Assembly: GCF_026210795.1 (NCBI RefSeq)
Contig: NC_089437.1
Location: forward strand, 4,960,001 to 5,024,000
Reading direction: 5' to 3'
DNA from: Rhizophagus irregularis
Lineage: Eukaryota; Glomeromycota; Glomeromycetes; Glomerales; Glomeraceae
DNA: 64,000 nt
Position 1 is the first letter of the stretch; every line of letters begins with the position of its first letter. Under the pieces are notes generated by a model. That model made no database searches and was not told the origin of the DNA. It worked only from the letters and a program-made list of their open reading frames with translations. Both the position numbers and the translations under genes were made by a program. Below are positions 1 to 14,462 of this stretch, one piece after another.

Positions 1-436
1 GACAGAATCACGTGAATTTAGTAGGTTTGTGTTTCATGTGTATCACTTTGTTTGGTATCTCAAAATATCAATTAAAGTTCGTGTATTCTTTGTAACATTT
101 TAGAATAAAATTAGGAAAAAGGTACAAAACGATTTAAGTAAGACATCAAAGAATAAAGAAGAAAAAGTCGTAATCTAGATTTTCATAATAACTATTAAAA
201 ATAGTTACACACGACTAATAAAAAAATTAAAGAATTTTTAGTACACGTACCTCAAGGTATTCAGGTTTTTTTGGGGGGTTAATGAAAAGAAATACGTAAT
301 TTCATTTACATAAAAGGATAATAATTCACGGGGTACTTTCATATAATGGTATACAATCATTGAAAAGTGAAGGGCTATTAACTATCCTGTATGGAGTAAT
401 ATAAAAAGGATTAGGGATGAAATGTGGGGAAATTTA

Positions 437-532
437 AAGAAAATAATAATAATAATAATAAATAATGATAAAAAAAATAAAAAATAAAATAAAAAATAAA
501 ATAAAAAATAAAAAATAAAAAATAAAAATACT
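437..532. repeat. AAT / AAAAT microsatellite
   Basis: A run of AAT triplets passes into AAAAT/AAAAAT pentamers and hexamers. It is a simple repeat. Confidence 0.9.
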
Positions 533-927
533 GCAAAGGTGATCCATAATTGGGAATCTGAGATAGGATGTTCCGGATGTGGCTTTTTAATTAACTTATT
601 TAATATGAGTAAGCATTATTTATTTCGCCTTTGTAATTTGGATTTTTTAGTATTTTTAGCATTTTTAGTATAAAAACTGTAAAGTCAAATAAATGTATAA
701 CAATATTTTTTTTAAAAATCGATTCTCGTATATGATCGCTATTTTTGTTAACATTAAACTTACATTACTCACATTAAATCACATTTAACCGAAATTATAT
801 TTTGATTTACATTTTTTTTTTCCCCTTCATCACCGCACCATTGTTGAACATTTATATTGTTCTGAATGATCAAAAACAATCTCGGTTATTTTGAGTTATT
901 TGGGGTTACTTTGGCATATGATTGATT

Positions 928-1060
928 TTTTTTTTTATTTTTATTTTTATATTTTATATTTTATATTTTATTTTTTTTTTATTTTATTTTTATTTTATTT
1001 TTATCTTTTTTTTTTATTTTATTATTTATTTATTTATTATTATTTTTTTTTTTCTGAGAA
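928..1060. repeat. T-rich low-complexity tract
   Basis: TTTTTAT/TTATTT repeats run without interruption for about 130 bp and create spurious open frames of Phe/Tyr/Ile. Confidence 0.9.
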
Positions 1061-4000
1061 AAAGAAAAAAAGTGCCAGAAATTGCGCGTGGATTTACTCC
1101 ATTCATCATTCAAAAATTATGTAAAAATCAATGATATTAGATAATCAATGTAAGCCTACTATTGTTAATAGTAAATATGGTATATCCGTTAATGGTATAA
1201 TTAATGAAAAAATTCTGTTGTGATGATATATTGACCGGATATTACGGGAAATAAAATCCGATTCTCATTTTTATATTTGATTCTTATTTTGATTCGAATA
1301 AAAAACTTTTGAATAAACCAAAAGAATAATAAAAATATATAAAATATATAAAAATGTATAAAATATATAAAAATGTATAAAGAATATAAAAACTGAAATA
1401 TATATATATATATACATATTTAATATTAAAATTCAAACATTTTATATTATTATTTTTATTTTATTTTTTTTTCTTGTCATTCAAAATAAGCTGTGAAAAT
1501 CTATTCTATAATGGAAATCCATAAATATCGTCATGGGTTGTAAACCCCCTTTGCCTATATCTGTATAAAGGTAAATTGTTTATTTATATTATGTAATATT
1601 ATGAAGTTGGTGAAACTATAGTTTAATAATATAATCGGAGTGAAAAAAACGAGAAAGTGAGATAAAAGAATTGTGATATCATGATATCAGTAATCAAGTC
1701 ATTCAAATCGCATGGTTCTTTGACTCCGTGAAAATCGGAAAATCTGTTATCTCACCATAATCTTAAAATTTACTGTACATGCTTAAATAAATAATTATAT
1801 AAATATGTAAAACAGGTAATAATAATGTAAAATGTCAAACATAAACTTTCTGACACGCGCGCAGTAAATAACATTGGTCCCCCGGCTTTTTTTTCTTCTT
1901 TAAACTTCCTATTTTGGAATATAAGCAAAAAAAATGATATTTTCTATATAGAATTTTTTAAAAAAAAGAATTGTGGCTTATTAGAACTTGTTATTGTGGT
2001 AAAAATTGTGGCGTGACTATCTAGTTATTTTAAATATGTATAACATATATAAGGATGTCATTGTCAGAAAAAAGAATCATCTATCTTTTTTTTAAATGAA
2101 TCCTAACTTTGCAATATAACGTCATAAAAAAAAATTTTTTTTTTTATCTTTTTATTTTGTAAGTATTTTTTTTTTTTTTAATAATAGTAGAGATGAAAAT
2201 CTCCACTAAATATGTTCAAATGTTTAACGCAACATACTGTAACTTATGATCAAATATACACGCATGATTTTTTTTTTTTTTTTTTAAAAGAAAAAAAAAA
2301 TAAATAAATAAAATAATAATAAATTTTTTTTTTTACAATAAAAAAACCTAAACCGCAGGATTTAACATCTGATTCGTTCAAAGTTTAAAAAAAAAAAAAA
2401 AAAATTCTTTTGTTCATAATTTCATAAAAGTGTATTTTTAGTAATATATAATAAAATGAATTTCCGGATTGATAAAATAAAAAAGAATCGAAAAGAAAAA
2501 AAAACGTCATTATTTTCACAAGTAAACACAAGAAAGGGCGTAATCTTCATTTTAGTATTTCTGGAAAAGAACGGCGTTTTCATTATTTTTTTTCTAATTG
2601 TTAAAAAAAAAAAAAAAAAAAAAAAAATTTTATTTAAAAAATAAATAAATAAAATAAAATAAAATAAAATAATAAAAAAATAATAAAATAAAAAATAAAA
2701 TAAAAAAAAATAAATGATTATGCAAATCCCCCAAATATTTCACATTTAAAGTTTAATTTCGCGTTCAGTAATAAAGTAACGTTCAATACTTTCAATACTT
2801 TCAATATAAAAAAAAAATAGAATATTTCTATCTTATCGTAATGCAATAATGTAAATCATGATGAATCGGATTAATTTGTATTTTGATATGCACAAGTAGG
2901 TAAAGTCCGGATTTGCATCCGTTACTGTTTAACCTTTCCCCCCCACATTATTACAAGTTTCCAAGGATAGGAAACAAGATTCAATCAAGTAAAGGTACAA
3001 AATTCGTTAGTGGCGCGTGAAAGCTATTTGAGTTTTTGTATGAGACTATAATAAAATCAATCATTCAACCGATTTCAAGATTTCATTCAAGTTTTTTGAG
3101 TTTATCTAATAACGGTTACATAAAAATTCTTTATACAATCGGCGCTTAATCGGAGTTAAAATTTACCCTAACCACCCCTGTATTCATCAAATTATCACTT
3201 TCTTCCCAAGGAACACAAAACAAAAATATCGTGGCGGGCGTTTTTATTTTCTTTTTGGAATTTTGTGTTTTTTTTTTATTAAAGATGTTTTTTTCCTTTA
3301 AAGTAAATAACAAATAAATATATACAATATATATACAGTACATATATAACGTAACATAATAAAAATATACAATATATGCATATTATATTATAACGTTAAT
3401 CTATTATATTAATAAATTTGGAATAAATATTATTATTACTTTAAATCATATTTAATAATTTAATTCGGCTTTTTTAGTGAACTTCTTCTCCCTTCATATA
3501 ATTTTCCATTCATATAATTTCCTTTTCATTATTACCAAGCAAGGAGAACAAATGATGATAAATGAAAAAAAAAGGGAATTTCATTAGTGGCGCATCAAAC
3601 ATGTTCAATATATTCAACATATTATTATTCAAATATATATTCAATATATATTCAACATATATATTCTCCAAAGAATTAACCAAACAAAGTCAACAACATT
3701 TTATTGTTTTTTTATAACAAGGGAATTTCAAGAAATATTATATTATAAACGGAATTCTTCCTAATGGCGCGTTACTTTTTCGTCGTTAAAAATCTTGCAT
3801 GTGTTTAACCCTTATTTTTTCTCGTGAATTTTTCTTGTTGTTCTTACTTTTCTTTGTTATTATCATGTTTAGACCACAAGTCAAATTAAAAAATAATAAA
3901 TATTACATCATTTATTTTTCATTAAAGTCCATTCATTTAATCGTAAGTGAAACACCAAATTTCCGAAGAGAAAGAAAGGAAAAAAAAAAAAAAAATCTCG

Positions 4001-4735
4001 TAAAAAAAAAAAAAGAACAAAGAAAAAAAATAATGATATTGAAAAACCATGATGTTGATGATCATAAATCTACAAATAGATTTCGTTTGATTTCAAAAAA
4101 TTCCGCCAAAAGAAAGATTAAAAAAGTAAATAAAAATAAATAAAGCCACCAATAAACATGACAAAAGTGTTAAAATTTTTTTGTGCTCAATAATAATAAA
4201 TAATCATGCGAGGTAAATTAATTAACATGAAATCCCTTGTTTAAGGAGGTTTCAATAATTGTAGTTTCGGGCTATTACGAAACTTTATTTGGTTTAGTGA
4301 TGTTGATTTAATTAATTGTGATAAAAACAACAATTGATTTTAAACACGCGATAATTGTTTATGTAAATAATATTATAATGACCTAAAAATATTAAACATA
4401 GTTTATAAGGTAATAGGTAATAAAAATGGGAGATATTACTGTTAATGGGAGTAAATGTAAATTACGGTAAAAAAAAAAAAATTTAAATTTTATAAACATT
4501 TTTAAACGGATATACCTAATATATAAAGTATATATATATCGTCATACATTCATGCATATATATATGCACGTATTACCATTTTACCATTTTACCGCATATA
4601 CCGCAGAAATATTATCTTAAAAAAATTATAGATATATTATTATTATTGATATATTATTGACATATTTATTATTGATATATATATTATCATATATACGGTA
4701 TTATCTAACTTTATTATTGTTATATACAGTATTAT

Positions 4736-4852
4736 CATATATATTGATATATTATCTAACACATATTATACACATATTATACACATATTATACACATATT
4801 ATCTAACATATTATCTAACTTTTTATCTAACTTTTTATCTAACAACATTAGG
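4736..4852. repeat. Minisatellite of ACACATATTAT and TTATCTAAC units
   Basis: Consecutive copies of an ~11-bp ACACATATTAT unit are followed by repeats of TTATCTAAC(TTTTTATCTAAC). It is a local tandem expansion. Confidence 0.75.
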
Positions 4853-6135
4853 TGTTGAAATATTTTAATAGGAACAATGAGAATAATTAATAATAAAATA
4901 ATTTAATTAAATACATACAATACTTAGATTTAAAATTTCCATTACTCTTCATTACCTTCCTTAACGAGCTAAGATCTTTCAATGAAAAAAAAAAAGCCTT
5001 TGTTAATAATGAGAATTTAATTGGTCGTATGAAAACCTTGTTTCAATTTCAAGTAAAGATTGTTACCGAAATTAAACTAATAAAGTAGAGTTCATTTACT
5101 GTACATTCAATATAAATTTAGTGATGATTTACATAATTTTTTATATATTTTATCATGGTAATTTTTTGATTATCCAAAAGGATTTCTAAAAAACGGATCA
5201 TTCATAAAAAATTAGGAGTCTTTGAAACCTTAATGTAGAAAGATTATCCAAATAAAAATCTCTTTTTTAAAAAATTATTATTATTTGTTATTTCTTGAGA
5301 TTATAATCAATTGTACAAATTAAGTAAAATTTCAACTTTTTCGGCCGTTATGTTATAATATTTATGATTGAATAATATTCTCTCTATAATTGGGTTCACT
5401 ATTATTTTTATTTATACCCGAGATTTTAAATGATGTTTCTTCTTTACGAAAAGAATAATTGGGAAAAGGTCCGACAATAACCGAAAAAAATTAAAAAACT
5501 TGATTTTAAATTGAATGAACACCTTTATAGTAAATTTAAATAAATTAGTTATATTCGGAAAGGAAAAAAAAAAAAACACATAAAGGTAAGGTAACATTTA
5601 ATTGCATATATATTTTATAATTATTTATTAAATAATTATTATAAATATTATATAAAAACTTTTTAACTTAGTTAAACTTAATTTAAACTTAATTTAAACT
5701 TACTTTAACTTAGAATTGTGAGATTTAGAAAATTAGAATCTCTCTCACATATTCTAATTTTCTAATTTTCTAAAATGTATTCATTACCTATTCCTATAAT
5801 ATAACTAACCTATTTGTAGGTAAATATTTTGAAAATTAGTTATAAAAATGATTTCATTCATTAATTTCGATCATTTTAATCTGTCAACCTTTTTTTAACA
5901 AATATTACTGTATATCATTTTTATGCGTAATCGATATATTACATATAATAATCATTTATTTGTGTTTATTAATAAAATTTTGTTAATTTAGTAAATAAAT
6001 TAATACAAATATGATAAATTATTTGAAAATTATGTGTTAAATGTATAGAAAATGCATGGGTTTTATACATTGCATATAGTATTTTTTCTTTAAACAGTCA
6101 CATATTGTGTAAATCGGGAAGTATGAATTTTAATT

Positions 6136-6172
6136 CGATTGATTGATTGATGATTGATTGATTGATTGATTC
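6136..6172. repeat. GATT tetranucleotide repeat
   Basis: About eight GATT units with one GAT interruption. Simple repeat. Confidence 0.85.
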
Positions 6173-7344
6173 CTGTGTTACCCTAATTTTTGAGTTGAGT
6201 TACCCTAAATTTTGAGTTGAGTTTTCCGGAATTATTATTCCTGCAAAGTAATATAAATTATTAATTTTTTCTTTTATAGATAAATGGATAGACGCGAGTT
6301 ATTTTTTTTCCCACACACGAGAATTTTTAATAAAATTAAAATAATAAGGATGGAATCGATTTTCAAAAGATGATGCATGAAAAGGAACTTTGCTTATCAA
6401 GAAGAAAGAAAGCTTATCTTGGGAGAGAAGGGAAAAGGGAGAAGAAGATTTTGGTTGGGATGGGATTAGAGTATTGCGGTGTGTTTGGGGGGACATTGTC
6501 TTGTTGGATGATGGGTCTAGACTCTTGGAATTTTTTTTTTGGGACGGACAAAGAAAAAAAATGAAATCAAAAAGATTAACATAATGGACATAACAGATTA
6601 ATAATGATTAATAATTTTTTATTTTTATTATTTTTTTGCGGATCTCTTCATTTTAATTCGTTCCAGAATATTTCACAATTGAGAAAAAAAAATTTCTCAT
6701 TCAAAAATTTTCTAAAAAAAATAAAAAGGAAAATACAAATGAAAAAAAAAAAAAAAAAAATTTAAAGTTTTGTGTAAAGAATGATTTTCCAAGTATCCAA
6801 TTGAAAAATAAAGAATTTAAAGTTTTTTTTTTTCTTGATTTTTTTTTTTCTATTACTTTATTACTTTATTACTTTTTAAGGTTTACCCTCTAAAAAAAAA
6901 AAATTTTATTATTACTATATAATATATATTAGTTGAAAAATAATTAATTTTATTTCCGCCTTTTAAACAGCCTTTACCGCCTTCTGGAAAAAAAAAAAAA
7001 ATTTATTATTTATTTATTTATTTATTTATTTTACGGCGATTTGCGGGAATCTTTTTTTACAGTTGCATGACTCATTAATTTTTTCTTTTATGCAATTCAA
7101 TTAATTTATTACTTTTTTTTAAAAAATTATTATTATTATTATTAATGTGACAATAATACGTTATTAGATTGTGTGCTTGTATATATTGTATATATTGTGT
7201 ATATATAATCTACAATACATTCCAATTCTAGTTTATTTCACCAACCCTAATAAAATATAAAAATTATAATAAAAATTATTTATAAAAAATTATTTAAAAA
7301 TTATTAAATTATTTATCGAAGAAAAAGCGCGTAAATCAATTTTT

Positions 7345-7498
7345 ATCGGTAATAGAATATTACTATTATCGGTAATTATCGATAATAGAAAATTTTATCG
7401 GTAACAAGAAAATTTTGTTGGTAATATCGGTAATAGAAAAATTTATCGGTAATCGGTAATAGAAAAATTTGTCGGTAATATCGGCACTCGGCAATATG
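7345..7498. repeat. TCGGTAAT-containing minisatellite
   Basis: Imperfect 20-30 bp units with the core TCGGTAATAGAAAAATTT recur about six times. The CG dinucleotides make it stand out from the A/T background. Confidence 0.75.
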
Positions 7499-8221
7499 CG
7501 ATTATGCGGTAATAATAATCATAATAATCATAATAATCACAGGCTTTAGAAAGGGATCGACAATTCTTTTCGAAATAGAACTCTGGATTTACATTAAAAA
7601 AAAAAAAAAATTTGCAAATTTTTTTTTTTAGAAATAATGAAATAATAAAACAATATATTGATATACAATATAATGATATAATAATATGTTATTAACAATA
7701 AAAAACAGAATTGAAGAATTGATACTAAAAAAAACAAATACAAGGAGATAAATTAATAAATATTAAGTAAAAAAAAAGGGTCCGGAACTGGAAATAATCT
7801 TGTAAGAGGACTTGTAAAGGACTTGTAAAAGGACTTGTTGGACTTGTTGAACTTGTTTTAAAAAGAAGGTCAGTAAAGAAAGTTACGACATCGATAAAGT
7901 TTTTTAAGGCTGAAAAGAGTATGATAATTCATTATTTCTAGTTTTTTCTGGAGTATATTACGCCTTACCGTTCCCAATTTTAATTACAAACAGGTTTTAA
8001 CCCCTCATCTTCTCTCTAAACTCAGTAATTCATTCGGAACCATTGGCGTAAACAAAGTACGTAACATTTCATTCTTTCTCCGTAAAAAACAAAAACAATT
8101 CGTACATCACGCAATTACCTAAAACCTTAAAATTAAACTTTATTTTTCCAGCCCCATTAAAAATATCATTTGACATATTAATGATAAATAATGATATTAA
8201 TGATATTTTTATTAACATATT

Positions 8222-8366
8222 AATATATTTAGTTACTATATTTTACTATATTTTGCTATATTTTACTATTTTTACTATATTTTACTATATTTTACTATAT
8301 TTTACTATATTTTACTATATTTTTACTATATTTTACTATATTTTACTATATTTTACTATATATATA
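8222..8366. repeat. TTTTACTATA tandem repeat
   Basis: A ~10-bp TTTACTATAT unit is repeated about 13 times, ending in a short TA run. The open frame across it (Leu/Tyr/Phe repeats) is an artefact of the repeat. Confidence 0.9.
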
Positions 8367-11300
8367 TATATTATATTTTCTCGCAAAAACACTATTAAAA
8401 CACTACTAAAACACTATCCAAATTTCTCTTTACCCCTTTATAATCACAATAATTGACTTCTTTTACCTCGTCAATGTTTTTACCTGTTACTTTTTCTTAC
8501 ATCATTTACATCATTAACTTTCATTAACCTGTTAATAAACTCCTAACTTTCTTATCTATAAAATAAAAAACAAGTTTTTTTTGTTACAAAGAAAAATTAT
8601 TATAAAATGATTTACATTAATCATTCCCAAATTTGTTAATAAAAAATGGGAGAATTGTTTTAAAATTGTTTAAAATTGAATATATTGAAAAAAGATTCCC
8701 CTGAGTTTCAAGTTTTTTTCATATTAAAGTTTAAAAATATCCCATGCAAAAAACTGAAAAAGATAAAACATTGTAATCATATGAATGTATTTTATATAAT
8801 ATATATATAATTACTATTGTAATTTATCTGATCCTAATGATTGTACGTAATCAAGATAAATAAATAAAGGAGATTTTTTTTTTTTATTTTTTATTTTTCT
8901 TACTAAATAACGCACTGACCATTGAGGAACATGATCATTATTATAAGAGTTATCTTACTTATCCTGAACATTTCCGAATATGAGGGAAAAGAGGGAAATG
9001 GATAATAATAGTAATAATAATAATATGGTAATAATAATAATAATAATACATATGCAAGATAATGGTTCCGAATAAATATATAACCGAAACAAGAGAATAT
9101 TACTTTTTGAAGACAATAGTTAAAAAAAAAAATTTTTTTATGCTTGACCAAGCACGTTGGCGAAATTACATAAAAAACATTCCAAACTTGGGATTTTTTT
9201 GTCGTACAATTCAAAAAAAGTGTGGGGTAAAAAAGTTAAAAATACTTGATGATATAAATATTTTGAAATATATATTTAATAAACAAGTATAAGTGCAATG
9301 TCCAAATAATGTCAGAAGAGAAAATTGTTTGAAAAAAATACGCCCGGATGACCAAACGAAAGTGTGATTATGGTTAAATGGTGGCTTTGTTTCCAAACTG
9401 AGAAATAATGGAGGTTCGCGATTCCATTGTGTGCGGTAATATGAGTATTATAATGTGATTAAAATTTAAGCTCATTTGCACAAACTCCCATATCGGGCCT
9501 TGAAAATATGGCGTAGAACTAATCACCGATTACAGGGGTTAAGGATAATGTTAATAAAATGTTCTATTCCCTCTAAAAAATCCCAATCATTTCGGATTTC
9601 TGTTTGGTACCACATGTAAGGTCGGACGAACCGTTAATTGTTGTTATTGTAAAATATATGCACGTTATTTAAATTAGCTTTTTTTTTTCTTTTTACTATA
9701 TTTGCCATACGGAGCCATACCGCCAATATTGGGCGTAGGAATATCATTTTACAAGCCACACATTATATCATATACTATATAGGTAAAAAATATTTATTTT
9801 TATACCCTGCTCAAAAATGTTATCATTTAAGAGGATCATCTTTTTTTTTTAACCGTGGCAAATTGTTCTTTTTACAGGATAAATTATTTTGTGTAAAGGG
9901 ATTCCATTTAACCGAATAATAAAATAGATGAACAGCATTTCATATAAAAACCGCATAAACTGCATACTGTATATGCGTGTGACCATGTGTCTTTCAGTTT
10001 ATAACAATTAATACGTTCTTTTCTTATAGATAATTATCATATGACAAAATAAAACCCCGTTTCCTGTTTACTCGTTACCTATCAAAAAAAAAAAATTAAA
10101 ATTAAACGAGTAATAGAATATTTATGATAGAAAATCATAATTAGAAAAATTTTTACAAAAAAAAATTTTTTTTATTCCTTGCATGATAATTTGTCGATGA
10201 TTTCATTATCTTTAAGAAAAAAAATTAATTTATGGAAAAAATGGAAAATTGGAAAATTGGGTTTTAAAAAAAAAGTATATCCCGACATACGTATACATAC
10301 ATACATTACGTACACAAAAAAGCATAAGTTACATTATAAAAAAATCTTGAAAAAAAATAGGTACATGCGTGCGCCGGAATAAATTTCTTTAATGACTCAT
10401 TTTCTGATATACTTATTTTAGTTATTTAATAATATTACATATTTAATTATTAAAACACACATTATATTTACATCAATAATTTATAACGATTCAATCTATT
10501 CATTAAAAACCAGTTTTTAAAATTAAACAAATTATTAAAAGATTAAAGATTTAAATTAACAAATTTAAAAACTGGCAAATTAACAGGATGTTCCCCAAAT
10601 ATGATTGATTCATAATAATTGGCTAAAAAATATATTCTTTTGGGATTTGATCTTTAATAATAATAATAATATTTTTTTTTTTTTATAAACAAATCATATC
10701 AATTTTTACCATTCTATAAAAAGTAAACAAGAAATGGGAAGGAAAAAAAATAGAATTTTTTTTTTTTTTTTTTTACAATTTATTAAAGAAATGATATTGT
10801 TTGTGAATGGGAAAAGAAAAGGAAATGCCGTGGTTTGAAATTCAACAGGATTTTTTTTTTTTTATATAATAATAAAGTTTTTATTAAAACCTGCTTTTTT
10901 GATAAGGTTTATCATATTATCAAATCATTTCAAGTATATCAGATATATATATAGATAGATATGATGGAGTTTTTAAAACAAATTTGGTTTACTGGTGTGC
11001 CGTGTGCAAAAAAAAAAATTGTTGGGAAAAAAAGAAAAAAAGATATTCGGGAATTTTACCTAAAAGAATAATATTCATAGATAGCTTTTTTACTTATCAA
11101 TTTATCGATCAAAAGTCGTATGATGGATCAATGATCAAAATGTGACGAAACACCGATTTCGAATTTTTAATTTTTTTTTTTAATTTAATTTTATATGAAA
11201 ATATGTATTAGATGATCTAATCGATAAATTTATATGTAAGCGTGTGTAAATTTAATTATGAAATCTTACAGTAAAAAAAAACACAATAAACATTAAAAAT

Positions 11301-11451
11301 CACATTAAAAAGAACACATTATAAGACACATTCTAAAACACATTTATAATTTACATTTACATCGAATTGACTCGAGGTAAAACGAATAAATTAAATACCA
11401 CAATACCAATACTACCAATACTAGCAAATACTAGTACACAATATTAGAATA

Positions 11452-11530
11452 CCGCAATATGCCACATCACAAATACCACCGCAATGCTACATCACAAATA
11501 CCACCGCAATGCCACATCACCAACATCACC
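11452..11530. repeat. 33-bp tandem repeat (about 2.3 copies)
   Basis: The unit contains CACATCACAAATACCACC and GCAATG. It is repeated with near identity about 33 bp apart and trails into ACATCACCA. Confidence 0.8.
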
Positions 11531-13117
11531 ACATTTTACCCACACTAATCACAAATCACATGTTCAGGTAAATTTTTAATTTTCAAATGAGGATTGATCT
11601 CAGCACATCATTTAAATTAATTACACTATCAGATGTTCTTGGAAAATCATGATGAAAATGTATAAGGGTCGGGAATTTGCGAATTAATATAAAGGTTTTT
11701 AACTGGTTTATAATAATAACCAAAAGTTTTATCATTAGGTTATAATTAAATATTGTATACCCAATATTTGAATATTTACATATTTACCAATGTTACCAAT
11801 ATTTTACCAATATTTACCAATGTTATCAAATATTACTCCATTCCTCCCGATATTTCATTATTTTTCAAAAAAAAAATAATTTCATATTAGTAATCATAAA
11901 AACATTTTAGAAATTCTTTTTTTTTAAAAAAAAAAAACTCTTCGTTCTAGAAAAAAAAAAAAACATCTAGTCGATCAGACAAATCCAATTTTTTATTAGA
12001 ATTTCTAAATATAAAATAATTTCGATGGTTGCCTGATGCAGTCAAATGAATTTCAAATGACATATTCAAAATATAATTGAAATACATGTGGAAAGGATTT
12101 TTTTAAATGCTGCGCTATATATAAAATGATGTATATAAATGAATACAATGAATTTCCTTAATGAACGTTTTTTTAAAATAAATGTTTATTTTATTCTATA
12201 TAATTTAATAAAAATCTTAGGAAAATCGGAAAATCGATTATTAATTACATCCTTATTAGGAAGTAGTGTAGCCACGAGTTCTATGTGGTACTAGTTTAAA
12301 TCTAATTTTAAAAAAATGTATCAAGTTATTATGGTAATCGAAATGTATCGAATGTTTAAAAATACTTTTACTGCGCCTCAATATTTACGTTGTTTCTTTG
12401 TTAAAGAGTGTTGTACGTTATGTTAATTAAATTATTTTATTTATTATTCACCAAAACATGCCAACATCATGCCAAGGTGTCCAACTAAAAAACTAGTTTT
12501 TTCTTTAAATCACATATATTTATTTTAACCCCTGTTCTTTTATTTATGAATCACAGATCAACAAAAAAGAAAAAAAAAACTTGTTTATATAATATATATA
12601 TATTTTTTAAAGTGGCTAGTTAAAATAGAAATGAGTTATCAAATCCGTCAATCCTTTTCATTTTTTTGTCATTCAAAAAAAAAATATATGATATAGAAAA
12701 GATATACGGCCGTAGGAAAAAAAAATGCTTTAATTAAAATGAGATAATTAAAATCTGGTTTTATTATATATATATATACATAAAAGAATCTTTTTATAAA
12801 CAATGATTGATTGATCCGTGCGAGTATTATTATTTTTTTTTGGATGGCGCAGTAAATTCGAATAATAGAATTTTCCAATTTTCGTTTTGTACTTGAACAC
12901 ACCTCGGAAGTAATTGACCGAAAAAAAATTTTATTTTTTATTTTATTTTATTTTATTTTTTTCATGTAAACAAATCATTAATCATTATTATAAATATTAT
13001 TAAATATTATAAATCAAAATAAAATACCTTGTAAATTTATTTTTTTTTATATAACAGATACAGATATAACAGATAAAAATTTTAATTTAATTTATTTTAT
13101 TTATATATATATATTTA

Positions 13118-13149
<32 letters not shown>

Positions 13150-14345
13150 ATATATATATTATAACGGAACCGGAGTCGGCAACACCTTTACATGGTAAAT
13201 CTTATTTACAATGGATAAAAGAATGTAAATAAATGAGTAATTGGTGCAAAATTTATGATCAAAATTAAACAGTGTAACGGAAGTACTTTTGAGTATTTTG
13301 AATATTTTGTTTGACGACAATGGAATCACGCGTCCTTCATTATGCTCTATAATAATATTGTAATTTTTTATGTATATTTTTTTTAACTTTTTAATTTTTA
13401 TGATTTATTTATTCGTACGAAAATAATAATATAAATTATTAAATGTTTATTTTTTTATTTTTTTTTTACAACATTTTTGATTGTTTTTACTTGGCGTTCA
13501 ATGAATGTGTGTATGTGTTTCTTAACAAACATTTAAGGATAACAACAATTGAAAAAAGAAAAATTTTATTAATAAAAAAAAAATATTATCCAAAAAAAGT
13601 GAATAAGGAATATTTTTAAGTTGTAAATCTTTCGCGTAAAAGTAAAATTGAAAAAAAAATGTTAATAATAATAATAAAAAAAAAACTTTATTATTTTTTA
13701 TTATTCAGGGACCGTGTGAACCCGATTCATATAAACAATAAGTTTTTATTCTACCATTATGAAAATTCAGGAGAATTAAAGGGGAACAAAACTTTTTTTT
13801 TTTTTTACCTTTGGCGTCAATGAATGGTATCTATTATTTATCTGTTATTTATCTGTTATTATTGATATATTTATGATATTTATATGATATTTTTATGTCA
13901 CATATCACTTTTAAAGTCACTCTTGAAGAAAGTGGCAATGTTTTTGTTTTGTGATATCATTGTGTTTCGCGTCCTAAACGACTAAAACAAGATGTTAATA
14001 ATTAATGGAATAAACATTTCGAAAAAAGAACAAAAATACTCTAAATGTAGTGTTATTCATTCAGAAAAAAGAGGGACGAATAAACTTGTTTGTTCTTAAT
14101 ATATCATAATCATTACGTTAGGTTAACACAAATGCAAATCATAAAAAATCAAATAAAGTGTGTCGTGTTATGGATCTACCTCAAAGATTACGTATACGTA
14201 TACTCTTTTAAAAACTTTGTAATACCTCGTGACCTATTTTAACATACAACCGGCTTATTACCCGTACCAAATTTCAGGAATTTTCTGGATTTGAATCAAG
14301 AATTTTTTTTTTTTAATTAATACTATTATTTTTATGATTTTTTTT

Positions 14346-14462
14346 TGTGTTTTGGTCACTTTTGGTCAATTTTGGTTAATTTTGGTTAATTTTGGTTACT
14401 TTTGGTTACTTTTAACTATTTTTGGTTACTTTTGGTTACTTTTGGTTATTTTTTTGGTTACT
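14346..14462. repeat. TTTTGGTTACT / TTTTGGTTAAT minisatellite
   Basis: An ~11-bp unit repeated about ten times. It creates a spurious open frame rich in Trp/Leu/Phe. Confidence 0.85.

Larger units (their letters stand above)
1..8180. other. Gene-poor AT-rich sequence
   Basis: I find no supportable gene here. Open frames on both strands (for example around 0.9-1.1 kb and 3.8-4.1 kb) consist of Phe/Ile/Tyr/Lys-only stretches produced by A- and T-runs, with no recognisable domain. The sequence is dominated by poly-A, poly-T and AT microsatellites, with scattered short GC-richer words. A small untranslated RNA or regulatory element could be missed by eye. Confidence 0.6.

Noticed and set aside
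891-1134. Overlapping open frames rich in Phe/Tyr/Ile
   Set aside because: They are translations of a T-rich low-complexity tract, with no domain and no codon bias typical of a gene.
3799-4143. 114-codon open frame
   Set aside because: The second half is poly-Lys/Glu from A-runs and the first half is homopolymer-coded hydrophobics; no recognisable family.
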